Below are positions 7,480 to 15,138 of a DNA stretch of 54,487 bases, piece after piece (position 1 is the stretch's first letter; each line of letters starts with the position of its first letter). The notes beneath the pieces were generated by a model, which was not told where the DNA came from, did not search any database, and was given only the letters and a program-made list of their open reading frames with translations. Both the position numbers and the translations under genes were made by a program. Source of the DNA: a virus; the IMG/VR virus record IMGVR_UViG_3300023178_000060, positions 1-54,487 of that record. One strand, written 5' to 3'.

Positions 7480-10400
7480 TTAAGTTACAGTAATTGGTCC
7501 ATTCATTCCTGAATGATTTACACAATTATAATGGAATGAGCCACTGCTTGGAATCGTCCAATCGATGTTACCACTATACGCACCATTATTAACCACACCG
7601 CCTGCTTGGTTGCCTGTTCCTGTGCTATTCATAGTTTTAACATACATTGAATGCATTGAGGATACATTCATAGCAAACCTTACCTTGTCTCCGTTAGCAA
7701 AAGTTAATGAAGGATCTGTACCACTTACACTTCCGTTTGCGTCTGTTCCTGACATAGTATAGTTATTACTATCTAGAGCTGTAACATTAATTGTGTAATC
7801 AGGTGTAAATGTCGGGGTCTGACTAGTGTCATTAATAGTAATATTTTGTGTTTGAGCTACGATTGTACCACTTGTGCTTCCTGTCCTGACCTGCGCTTGG
7901 AAAGTTTCTGCAACTGCTTCTGTTGTTGCATCTGCATCTGGTTGCACAGAAAAAGAGCCTGTATTTGAAGTAATTGTAAAACTTCCACTTGAAGTAGTAA
8001 AATCGCCTGCATTTGTCACTGTCCAATATAAGGTAGTTGCATCATCTACATTTGTTGTAGTGACATTCATTAACAATGTTGTTCCTTCATCAACATCAGT
8101 TGCATTATTTTGAGGAACAACTGAGTATGTAGGATCAGCAGTGAGGCTTGTATCATTAATAGTTATTGATGATGATGTTACAACAATTGTACCTCCTACA
8201 CTATCAGTCCTAATTTGTGCTTCAAATGTTTCTGCACCTTCTGTAGTTGTATCTGCTGTAGGTAACACACTGAATGATCCTGCATTTGCTGTAATTGTAA
8301 AACTACCTGACGAAGTTGCAAAATCTCCTGCATTAGTTAAGGTATAATACAAAGTAGTTGCATCAGCGACATTTGTTGTAGTAACATTAAAAGTCAACGA
8401 ACTACCTTCGTCTATACTTGTTACGTTGCCAGCGGTAGCTATATTATACGATGGACCTGGAGTTTGACTTGTATCATTTATAGTAATAGAGTTAGATGTA
8501 GCAACAACAGTACCTGATACACTTCCAGTCCTTACACTTACGGTAAAGGTTTCTGCGCCTTCTGTAGTCGCATCTGATGTAGGAGTGATATCAATCGTTC
8601 CTGCATTACTTGTGATGTTAAAAGAACCTGTTGAAGTAGCAAAATCACCAGCATTGCTAACACTCCAGTACAAAGTCGTACCGTCAGTTACATTACTTGT
8701 TGCAACATCAAATGTCAGAGTGCTACCTTCATTTACACTTGTAGCTCCACCTTGGGCTGTTACAGAATATGTTGGAGTATTACTTGCTGAAACAACAATA
8801 TCGCCTGTCATACTATTATGGGTTGTGCAGTAATAATAATATGTGCCTGCAGATTGTGGATTAAATTGCACACCGCCATTTTCGGTTAATAGACAATTTG
8901 CTGATATTGGTCCAGCACTTGTTGCAGAAATAATGATAGGATGTGTAGCATATCTAGGATTAACAATGCTTAACACATCATTCACAACCATATTAATTGT
9001 ATAATTTTGTTGTCCAGTAAAATAACCGTTTGTGTCTTGACCTGTAAGAGTTATGTAACTACTTGCTGAGCTTGCACTATGTACATATACTTTATGCCAA
9101 TCGCCTATTTCTAGTTTTTTTGTTCTTGTTTGGAGCTTTACTCTAGGAAAAACCAGTCCTGATTCTTCTCTTTTATTATTTAATACTGAAAGAGATGTGC
9201 CTGATGTTGTTCGTTGTTGAACATGATATAAATATCTATTTGCTTCTCCACTTTCATTAACTAAGTCATAGTATCCGTCTAGATCTAATCCTCCGTCATA
9301 CATTTGATCTTTCTTAGATCCTGGTCCATGGAACCAATCCCGGACTTCTTCTTGTGTCATACTTGATTGAGTTTCAAGCAAGCAAGCTATTACACCTGTC
9401 ATTTGTGGACTAGACATACTTGTGCCTTGATATTTTCCTACTACGAAGTTATTATCCCTTGGATCAGCATATTTTGTTGTATCAGTATCGTCTCCAGTTT
9501 GGTGTAAACTTGATGCGATAGCCATGCCTGGTGCATAGCAATCGATAGCAGATCCTTTTGCACTAAAATAAGCCTTCCGATCATTACCATAATAATCAGC
9601 AGCTCCGGATATGATCGCTCCACCCATTCTTTTATGATCGCCTCTACAATAGAAGTAATCAGTACCATTACTTGTTGTGAGTTTATTATTATAATCAGCT
9701 TCAGATGGCAGAGCATAAATTTCATTATCATTACCACCAGATCCTATCATTATAACTCCGGCAGCTAACATATCTTGGATATCTGTTATTTCGCTATTAT
9801 CTATCTCAGGCGTCCGTATCAATGTTCCATCTATCGAGCCATTAAGACCGTAACTCCTTAATTGGGTAGAAGTTAATGATGATGCATCATTAGTTACAAC
9901 CGTTCCTCTAAATGTTATAGATGCATTAGTCATATCCCTCCACCACGAGGACCCGTAACTTGAATTTATTATAGTAGGATTTTTCTTTCCGGTAATTGGA
10001 TTTATAGGTTTTGTTTCGTGGAATTCTTGGATAAAATTATACTTGTACTGATAAAATAAAAAATTGTTTATTCCACCTGAATAAGGACTTATGTTGTAGA
10101 TAGTTGCACTTTTTGCCCAACCTTGTGTGTTTCCTGCAACAGTTCCGGCAACATGCATTCCATGATCTGCTCCGTAAATCGTACTGTTTGTATCGCCATA
10201 TAAATAATGGTTAATACCAGGAACCACTTGATCGTCTGCTATTCCAAATATATTTCTAGAAAAAACATCCCAGTCAAGTTTTACAAACCTTATAATACCT
10301 GTTCCATCTGCGTTTGTTGTAAATTCAGGATGATTTGGATTAATTAATCCGTCTACTATAATAACATCAACATGATTGCCTGCCAGTGTGCTGGTTATTT

Positions 10401-10785
10401 CTCCAGTCCTATTGGAATATGATGTACCCCACGATCCATCTTGTGTTCCTTCTATAACCCTCAGCAAACCCCAATTTTTGTGTTCGCTTGCCATTGTATT
10501 AGAACGCCACCAATAATCACTATCTTGGACCCAACCGTGTGGTTCTACTTCTATCCGTTTTTTGTGTTCTTCTACTGATATTATATCTAATACACGAGGA
10601 TCATTCCTTATCAGCGCAACTTCATCTTCTTCTAGCATGTAGTTAGTATTTCTACTTCTAGGTCTACGCATAGCAACATCTACATTCCTATCAGGTATAT
10701 ATAAATTACCGCCAGGTGTTTCCATATCATCGTAAAAATCATTTAAATCTTCAAAAGAATGTAGGGTAATAATGTATTCTTGCAT
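7480..10785 (-). CDS. Subtilisin-like (S8) virion protein with Calx-beta repeats and cupredoxin-like domains
   Basis: A 1101-residue multidomain protein. Residues 1-80 resemble a peptidase inhibitor prodomain (EYIITLHSFEDL...). The S8 catalytic domain spans about 100-510, with the triad visible: Asp145 in VIIVDG, His208 in DHGMHVAGT and Ser456 in GTSMSSP, plus oxyanion Asn352 in GSGGNDN. Residues about 578-668 form a cupredoxin-like domain with a type-1-copper ligand set: His615, Cys653, His656 and Met659 (C-x2-H-x2-M, as in amicyanin). Three Calx-beta-like repeats follow (about 672-1000), and a second cupredoxin-like domain ends the protein (His1045, Cys1088, His1091, Met1094). There is no signal peptide. 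It lies between tail fibre genes and gp4, so it is likely a virion protein that trims capsid/tail proteins or host surface proteins. The peptidase call is firm; copper binding is inferred. Confidence 0.93.
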   Translation of the reverse strand: MQEYIITLHSFEDLNDFYDDMETPGGNLYIPDRNVDVAMRRPRSRNTNYMLEEDEVALIRNDPRVLDIISVEEHKKRIEVEPHGWVQDSDYWWRSNTMASEHKNWGLLRVIEGTQDGSWGTSYSNRTGEITSTLAGNHVDVIIVDGLINPNHPEFTTNADGTGIIRFVKLDWDVFSRNIFGIADDQVVPGINHYLYGDTNSTIYGADHGMHVAGTVAGNTQGWAKSATIYNISPYSGGINNFLFYQYKYNFIQEFHETKPINPITGKKNPTIINSSYGSSWWRDMTNASITFRGTVVTNDASSLTSTQLRSYGLNGSIDGTLIRTPEIDNSEITDIQDMLAAGVIMIGSGGNDNEIYALPSEADYNNKLTTSNGTDYFYCRGDHKRMGGAIISGAADYYGNDRKAYFSAKGSAIDCYAPGMAIASSLHQTGDDTDTTKYADPRDNNFVVGKYQGTSMSSPQMTGVIACLLETQSSMTQEEVRDWFHGPGSKKDQMYDGGLDLDGYYDLVNESGEANRYLYHVQQRTTSGTSLSVLNNKREESGLVFPRVKLQTRTKKLEIGDWHKVYVHSASSASSYITLTGQDTNGYFTGQQNYTINMVVNDVLSIVNPRYATHPIIISATSAGPISANCLLTENGGVQFNPQSAGTYYYYCTTHNSMTGDIVVSASNTPTYSVTAQGGATSVNEGSTLTFDVATSNVTDGTTLYWSVSNAGDFATSTGSFNITSNAGTIDITPTSDATTEGAETFTVSVRTGSVSGTVVATSNSITINDTSQTPGPSYNIATAGNVTSIDEGSSLTFNVTTTNVADATTLYYTLTNAGDFATSSGSFTITANAGSFSVLPTADTTTEGAETFEAQIRTDSVGGTIVVTSSSITINDTSLTADPTYSVVPQNNATDVDEGTTLLMNVTTTNVDDATTLYWTVTNAGDFTTSSGSFTITSNTGSFSVQPDADATTEAVAETFQAQVRTGSTSGTIVAQTQNITINDTSQTPTFTPDYTINVTALDSNNYTMSGTDANGSVSGTDPSLTFANGDKVRFAMNVSSMHSMYVKTMNSTGTGNQAGGVVNNGAYSGNIDWTIPSSGSFHYNCVNHSGMNGPITVT
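7800..8775 (-). repeat. Three tandem Calx-beta-like repeats inside the subtilase gene
   Basis: Three units of about 100 codons each carry the pattern DEG(S/T)(S/T)L..(N/D)V(T/A)T(T/S)NV.D.TTLY(Y/W)(T/S)(L/V)(T/S)NAGDF(A/T)TS(S/T)GSF.IT and end SITINDTS or close. Their closeness in sequence suggests recent duplication or ongoing gene conversion. Confidence 0.85.
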
Positions 10786-10791
10786 TAAGAA

Positions 10792-11664
10792 TTATCCTTC
10801 TACTTGAACTAACGTGAGCGTGACAGTAATTGCTGCAGACGCACCTGATTTATTAACAACTTTTAAAGGTATATCTGTAGTCACAGGTGATTCATCATTA
10901 AAGCCAAATACACCAGGAGTTATTAGTAAAGTATCTGCTCCTGTAGTGATTGCTTCTGCTATAACTCCACTTCCAGGTAAAGGGTCAGTAGTTTCAGCTC
11001 TTGCTGCGTCGGCAGTTCTACTTGCTGTGTCTGAATATACTGTAACCCATGCTGCAGCCGATGTTTCTATTTTTAATAAATAATAACTTTTGAATCCTGT
11101 TATAGTTATGTTGTCTGCTGATCCATCTAATATTGAAGTTGTGGTTGCATTTGCAGTAGATCTTGACAATGTAGCATTATCGGCTTGATTTGCAATTGCT
11201 ACCCAAGCTCCACTATGGGCAAAGTACATCCTACCGTCTTGATGACTATGTAATATTGCTCCATGATAAGTTGATGGAGAAGGAAATGCATTTTGGTTAC
11301 TGTAATAAAACGGTATCACAGTTCCTTCTACTGCTGGAGCTACAATTGCTCCTACATCACTAATTGTAACAAGACTGTTTTGTAAGGTATCTCCTGTAGT
11401 GCTATCAAATCTTACAATTGCGTTGTCAGTGGAACTAGGCGCTTTGTTAACATCACCGGAAGCGATAGATGATATTGTTCCGTCTCCGGTTACAGTAATT
11501 GTGGTATTATCAACTTTAACAACACCTACATCTGCTGCAGTTGCTATAGGCAGAGTTGCTCCACTACTATTTGCATTCCAGCTTGTACCATCCCATGTCC
11601 AAGTTATATCACCTACTGTATGAGTATCGTTTACTAGTGGTGAATTTGGAAAATTAATTGCCAT
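10792..11664 (-). CDS. Fibre-like virion protein
   Basis: A 290-residue Thr/Ala/Ser-rich protein. Residues 1-32 (MAINFPNSPLVNDTHTVGD, then WTWDGTSWN) form the short N-terminal motif that recurs in marine phage fibre proteins, and closely match the start of the 292-residue gene at 50599-51477, so the two are paralogues at that end. The middle has a segment typical of fibre shafts (VVKVDNTTITVTGDGTISSI and IVRFDSTTGDTLQNS). The C-terminal half looks all-beta. There is no signal peptide. It lies 6 bases upstream of the subtilase gene on the transcript and 18 bases from the next fibre gene. Virion or fibre role is inferred from motif and place. Confidence 0.75.
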   Translation of the reverse strand: MAINFPNSPLVNDTHTVGDITWTWDGTSWNANSSGATLPIATAADVGVVKVDNTTITVTGDGTISSIASGDVNKAPSSTDNAIVRFDSTTGDTLQNSLVTISDVGAIVAPAVEGTVIPFYYSNQNAFPSPSTYHGAILHSHQDGRMYFAHSGAWVAIANQADNATLSRSTANATTTSILDGSADNITITGFKSYYLLKIETSAAAWVTVYSDTASRTADAARAETTDPLPGSGVIAEAITTGADTLLITPGVFGFNDESPVTTDIPLKVVNKSGASAAITVTLTLVQVEG

Positions 11665-11682
11665 GTTTATCTATTCCTTTTC

Positions 11683-12894
11683 TCATAAATCATGAATAAT
11701 TATCATAATTTCGCCTAAATTTAATGGATCTTCATTCCAACGTCTAATTATAAATTCAACTTTGTCAACAAATCTTGTTGTGCCAATTTGTGCTCCATTT
11801 CCTGCTATCCAATTAGTGCCATCATAAGACGCATTGACAATGTAATCTGTTCTAGCAGAGTAAGAAGATGGAAATGTAAGGGTGTATACAACGTCTGAAT
11901 CTTGAGCTGACCCGTCACCGCCGGACTTTGATACAGTATAACCGGTCGTGCCCATCCATGTTGGATTGTTACCATTCATATCAATACAACCAATTGCAGT
12001 TGGTGAACTTTGCGAAGTACTGTAACCACTTTGTGGTGTGGCATCTACCCATTGTAAACTTGTTCCATCATTGTAATATACTTTGAGCACTCCAACAGTT
12101 GAATCCCACCAAAGATCTCCGCTTTCTGGATTTGTCGGAGTAGTGTCACTGATTGTTACACTGGCACTATTAATTGATGTTGGAACAAATCTATTATTAT
12201 CAGTAGACCATTCTAAGACTTGCCCGTCAGATATACCTGCTAAACTTACATCACTATGATTTGCAATTGTTCCATATTGTGTCAAGTATCCAATTAGACT
12301 ATGATCTCCCCAACTGTAAGCAGTGTTCCAATCAGTTATATTTTGAGTTGTAATTCCACCTGCTGGATCAGTTGGACCTATATATCCAACTAGACTATGA
12401 TCTCCCCAGCTATAAGCAGTATTCCAATCTGTAATGTTTTGAGTTGTAATTCCACCTGCTGCACTAGCTAGAAAAACTGGATCGGTTTCTGTAACTGTAT
12501 TAACTGCTGATACCCATAACGTGCCGTTGTATTGTAAGACATGTCCAGGTGTAGGATTAGATATAGATACATCTCCTAAGTCGTTTAGATTTGTATCACC
12601 TAAACTTGTTATATAACCCTGAGTAGCATGATTACCCCAATTGTATGCCGTACTCCAATTGGTAATATTTTGAGTAGTAATGTTGTAGGCTGCGCTGGCT
12701 ACAAAGACAGGATCAGTTTCTTCGTAGAATGTGATATAACCTTGGAGCGAATGATCTCCCCATCCGTATGCAGCATCCCAGTTAGGTTTGCTTGTTTCTA
12801 AAGTAGTAGTGCGGGTATTTAACTCAGAAAAATTACCGTCTAATTCTTCAAATGTTAAGGCTTCGCCTTTTGTCAATCTTAAAGTTATTGCCAT
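11683..12894 (-). CDS. Fibre protein with repeated W-x2-AY-x-WGDH units
   Basis: A 403-residue protein. The N-terminus (MAITLRLTKGEALTFEELDGNF) is the common phage fibre start with a short coiled coil after it (FSELNTRTTTLETS). Residues about 35-215 carry four copies of a repeat with core NW(D/S/N)(A/T)AY(G/N/S)WG(D/N)H followed by GY(I/L), spaced roughly 25-75 residues apart and often preceded by ITTQNIT. The repeats look like the shaft units common in marine phage fibres. The C-terminal 180 residues look like a globular beta-rich head with a DLWWDSTVGVLKVYYNDG motif. The ATG overlaps the stop of the 155-residue gene by one base. Function is likely host contact, by inference. Confidence 0.8.
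   Translation of the reverse strand: MAITLRLTKGEALTFEELDGNFSELNTRTTTLETSKPNWDAAYGWGDHSLQGYITFYEETDPVFVASAAYNITTQNITNWSTAYNWGNHATQGYITSLGDTNLNDLGDVSISNPTPGHVLQYNGTLWVSAVNTVTETDPVFLASAAGGITTQNITDWNTAYSWGDHSLVGYIGPTDPAGGITTQNITDWNTAYSWGDHSLIGYLTQYGTIANHSDVSLAGISDGQVLEWSTDNNRFVPTSINSASVTISDTTPTNPESGDLWWDSTVGVLKVYYNDGTSLQWVDATPQSGYSTSQSSPTAIGCIDMNGNNPTWMGTTGYTVSKSGGDGSAQDSDVVYTLTFPSSYSARTDYIVNASYDGTNWIAGNGAQIGTTRFVDKVEFIIRRWNEDPLNLGEIMIIIHDL
12283..12780 (-). repeat. Repeats of the AY.WGDH shaft unit in the 403-residue fibre gene
   Basis: Four codon-level copies of AY(G/N/S)WG(D/N)H followed by GY, two of them (near 12283-12365 and 12388-12460) almost identical over about 70 bases. Confidence 0.85.
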
Positions 12895-13361
12895 TATAGT
12901 ACATATCCTTGTTCAACATATCCAGTTGTTATATATTGTGATGTATCTGGATCATCTTGGTCTTGCCCAAAACCAATATTATCAGGTTCAGTATTTACTT
13001 TATCTCCAATTGATCGCAATTCAGTAAGGGCATTATTATTTGCAGTCCTATACCCTAATTGTGAAGTTTTACCTCTGCTAGCATTTAATATTTTTGCAAC
13101 CACAGTAGATAAATTCGGCTCATTTAATTTTCCTAGCGTGTCTATTAGTGCAAAGACAGATATCCTTTCTTTTTTGGCCTGTGTCATTATAACCTGGCTA
13201 ACTGTACGTGATGCCGTTTCGCCAAAATTTCTTTTATCAAAAAAACCAACAACAGCATCGTATTCGGAAATTGGAAATTGTATTTTTTTAGTAAAATATG
13301 AATCGAAAAATTCAACAACTTTCTGTTCTGATTTTTTTTCTTTTGTTGGTAATGCTGACAT
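12894..13361 (-). CDS. Conserved phage protein of unknown function, probably virion-associated
   Basis: A 155-residue soluble protein. A helical domain occupies about residues 10-110 (VVEFFDSYFTKKIQFPISEYDAVVGFFDKRNF in pieces: VVEFFDSYFTKK, FPISEYDAVVGFFDKRNF, and ISVFALIDTLGKLN). The C-terminal 40 residues are Asp/Gly/Tyr-rich and probably extended (GFGQDQDDPDTSQY). I remember this family from tail clusters of marine T4-like phages, without function. It sits between the tube-fold protein and a fibre gene, with 8 bases upstream and a one-base overlap downstream, so it is co-transcribed with both. A tail or baseplate role is an inference from context. Confidence 0.7.
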   Translation of the reverse strand: MSALPTKEKKSEQKVVEFFDSYFTKKIQFPISEYDAVVGFFDKRNFGETASRTVSQVIMTQAKKERISVFALIDTLGKLNEPNLSTVVAKILNASRGKTSQLGYRTANNNALTELRSIGDKVNTEPDNIGFGQDQDDPDTSQYITTGYVEQGYVL

Positions 13362-13369
13362 AAAAATCC

Positions 13370-14428
13370 TTATAAACTTGGAAATTCTAAATTCTGTAAT
13401 CCACTTACTGTATTATCGTAAAAATCTTCATTTGCTCCGGTAATAACATTAGTTATATCTTCACGGACTCCTGCTTCTGTTAAATCCTGTATATTACCTA
13501 TTAAATTTACACCTGCAAGGACTGCTGCGATTGGATTGTTAAATCCTTTACCCGTTCTTGTGTAATCAAATAAATCTACTCCCCCTGATAATATTGCACC
13601 TAACGATACTGAACCACCACCTACAAGAGTGTTTGGACTAGGAGTTGCATCATAATGCGCTAAATCTCCAAATCCTACCGGTTCTCCTTGTCCGCCTTCT
13701 GTTACTCCGCCCCGGTCAATCCATACAGTCTCATATGCAACTGTCATACTGTTTTCATTTATATCACTTCCAGGAGAAGAATCTACGTTACCATGATTCC
13801 ACTCTGTTATTATAGGGTTAACTAGAGTATAGGTAGTGTAGGTATGCCTTGTCATTTGGCTTATTTGAATATTTACAATAAAAGGATCTGTTATGCCATT
13901 ATGTAATCCAAATGCATATTTATTGCGAACTTCTCCCTTGTATGTACTATCACCTGCATCAGCTTGACCGTACAATTTATTAAAAGCGCCTTTAGCCATA
14001 TCAGACAATCCATAATTCCCATCTAGATAATAGTATCTATAATAAGCTTCTAACATTCCTGTTATAATGCCTAAATTATCGTCATGGAAATTTATTGTAA
14101 TAGGATTGTAAGTAAGTCCTGTTTGTATTTGTTTTGTTCTATTATATTTTTTTTTTGCTTCTACATTTGCAGTAAAAGACGGTAGTGTAGAATTTTTTAC
14201 AAGTAAACCTGCTTCTAATTTATGTTTTTGATCCCATGACAGCAATGTCTTTTGCATTGCAGGACTGAATGTAAAAGCGACATGGTATAGAAACTTTACT
14301 TTAGGCGCAAGTCTAAATGAATTTTTAGCAAAGGTCCTGCTAGCATGCCTAGCATCACCTAAATTTCCTTTTGGATTTAGGGTTCCTGATAAAAGATTAT
14401 CAAAGAATCCATTGAATGCATTACTCAT
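13370..14428 (-). CDS. Tail-tube-fold protein, gp54-like (baseplate tube initiator)
   Basis: A 352-residue protein with a tube-type core. Residues about 40-200 show a strand LAPKVKFLYHVAFTFSP, then LLVKNSTLPSFTANVEAKKK, then LTYNPITINFHDDN and an aromatic block AYYRYYYLDG, and about 190-250 has strands IVNIQISQMTRHTYTTY and NSMTVAYETVW. This order (strand pair, proline-rich strand, PITINF, helix, strand) parallels gp19 next door (PITINLRED). T4 gp54 is 320 residues and starts tube polymerisation on the baseplate, so a gp54-like role is likely. It could alternatively be a gp48-type cap or a gp19 paralogue. A GC-rich hairpin at 14449-14465 separates it from gp19. Confidence 0.6.
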   Translation of the reverse strand: MSNAFNGFFDNLLSGTLNPKGNLGDARHASRTFAKNSFRLAPKVKFLYHVAFTFSPAMQKTLLSWDQKHKLEAGLLVKNSTLPSFTANVEAKKKYNRTKQIQTGLTYNPITINFHDDNLGIITGMLEAYYRYYYLDGNYGLSDMAKGAFNKLYGQADAGDSTYKGEVRNKYAFGLHNGITDPFIVNIQISQMTRHTYTTYTLVNPIITEWNHGNVDSSPGSDINENSMTVAYETVWIDRGGVTEGGQGEPVGFGDLAHYDATPSPNTLVGGGSVSLGAILSGGVDLFDYTRTGKGFNNPIAAVLAGVNLIGNIQDLTEAGVREDITNVITGANEDFYDNTVSGLQNLEFPSL

Positions 14429-14448
14429 AATTTACTTTACTATCGAAA

Positions 14449-14465
14449 GGGCAGGTTTACTGCCC
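14449..14465 (-). terminator. GC-rich hairpin between gp19 and the gp54-like gene
   Basis: Perfect 6-bp stem (GGGCAG / CTGCCC) with a 5-base loop, 13 bases after the gp19 stop on the minus strand and followed by TTTC. Strong for an AT-rich genome. It may be a weak terminator, an attenuator or a 3'-end protector of the gp19 message. The T run is short, so full termination is unlikely. Confidence 0.45.
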
Positions 14466-14478
14466 ATTATTGGAATTT

Positions 14479-15105
14479 TTATGAACCGCCACCTGTAGCT
14501 AATGTGCTAATATTTCTACCTATAGCAGTACCTATACCTGTACCTTGAGGTGTTTGTATAGCATTATCATAGCGTACACTCAATGTAATAGTGACAGGAG
14601 CAGATTCAGCATAATTTAAAGAATTATAATTTGCACTTTCTAAGTAGCATCCGTATAATTCAAAAGTTTCTAAAATACCCGGAGTATTTGCTCCGTTGCC
14701 GCCATCTAGAATTTCTATTTTAGTAGTAAATTTGTAATCTAATCCAGATGCTGCACTTGATTGCTCATAAAAATCAAATTGCTTTTGAAGTTGCTCACCT
14801 ACTAATAGTTGGACTTCATTATTAACATCTTCTCTTAAATTAATTGTAATCGGTTCCCAATTGTGCTTTCCAGCCAAATATACCCTAGAGTTATACACAT
14901 CTAATGTAATTTGATCAAAAGTTAAATTAGGTTTTGTTACATCTACAACTTGTTTTGTTAATTCTGTTGTAGGGGTACTGTTGCCAAAATTTTGAAAAGA
15001 TACCCTAAATCTATATTGTAATTTTGGCATCAATAGTGCCTGCGAACTGGGGCTGTCCCCAGTTGCAAGTGGCACTGTCATTTTTGATAAAGTTGCTATA
15101 GCCAT
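14479..15105 (-). CDS. 19: Tail tube protein gp19
   Basis: A 208-residue version of T4 gp19 (163 residues), the subunit stacked in hexameric rings to make the rigid inner tail tube. Visible landmarks are LQYRFRVSFQNFG (about 29-41), LTKQVVDVTKPNLTFDQITLD (about 49-69, given as LTKQVVDVTKPN then LTFDQITLD), WEPITINLRED (about 82-92), a helix LLVGEQLQKQFDFYE (about 98-112) and C-terminal strands PVTITLSVRYDNA. The N- and C-termini are Gly/Thr/Ser-rich and probably exposed or flexible. The late box GATAAATA at 15128-15135 lies upstream, with an AGGAG ribosome site. It follows gp18 as in T4. A hairpin after the stop codon may set expression relative to downstream genes. Confidence 0.92.
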   Translation of the reverse strand: MAIATLSKMTVPLATGDSPSSQALLMPKLQYRFRVSFQNFGNSTPTTELTKQVVDVTKPNLTFDQITLDVYNSRVYLAGKHNWEPITINLREDVNNEVQLLVGEQLQKQFDFYEQSSAASGLDYKFTTKIEILDGGNGANTPGILETFELYGCYLESANYNSLNYAESAPVTITLSVRYDNAIQTPQGTGIGTAIGRNISTLATGGGS

Positions 15106-15127
15106 TAAATCGCTCCTAATTTATTAT

Positions 15128-15135
15128 TATTTATC
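15128..15135 (-). promoter_or_regulatory. Late promoter box GATAAATA upstream of gp19
   Basis: The minus-strand box GATAAATA is 22 bases before the gp19 ATG with an AGGAG site between, in the 33-base gap after gp18. A dedicated promoter fits the high demand for tube protein. Confidence 0.65.
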
Positions 15136-15138
15136 GTA

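Noticed and set aside
7565-8833. Plus-strand open frames opposite the subtilase gene
   Set aside because: They are mirror frames of the Thr/Ala-rich repeats, have no ribosome sites, and encode no recognisable domain.
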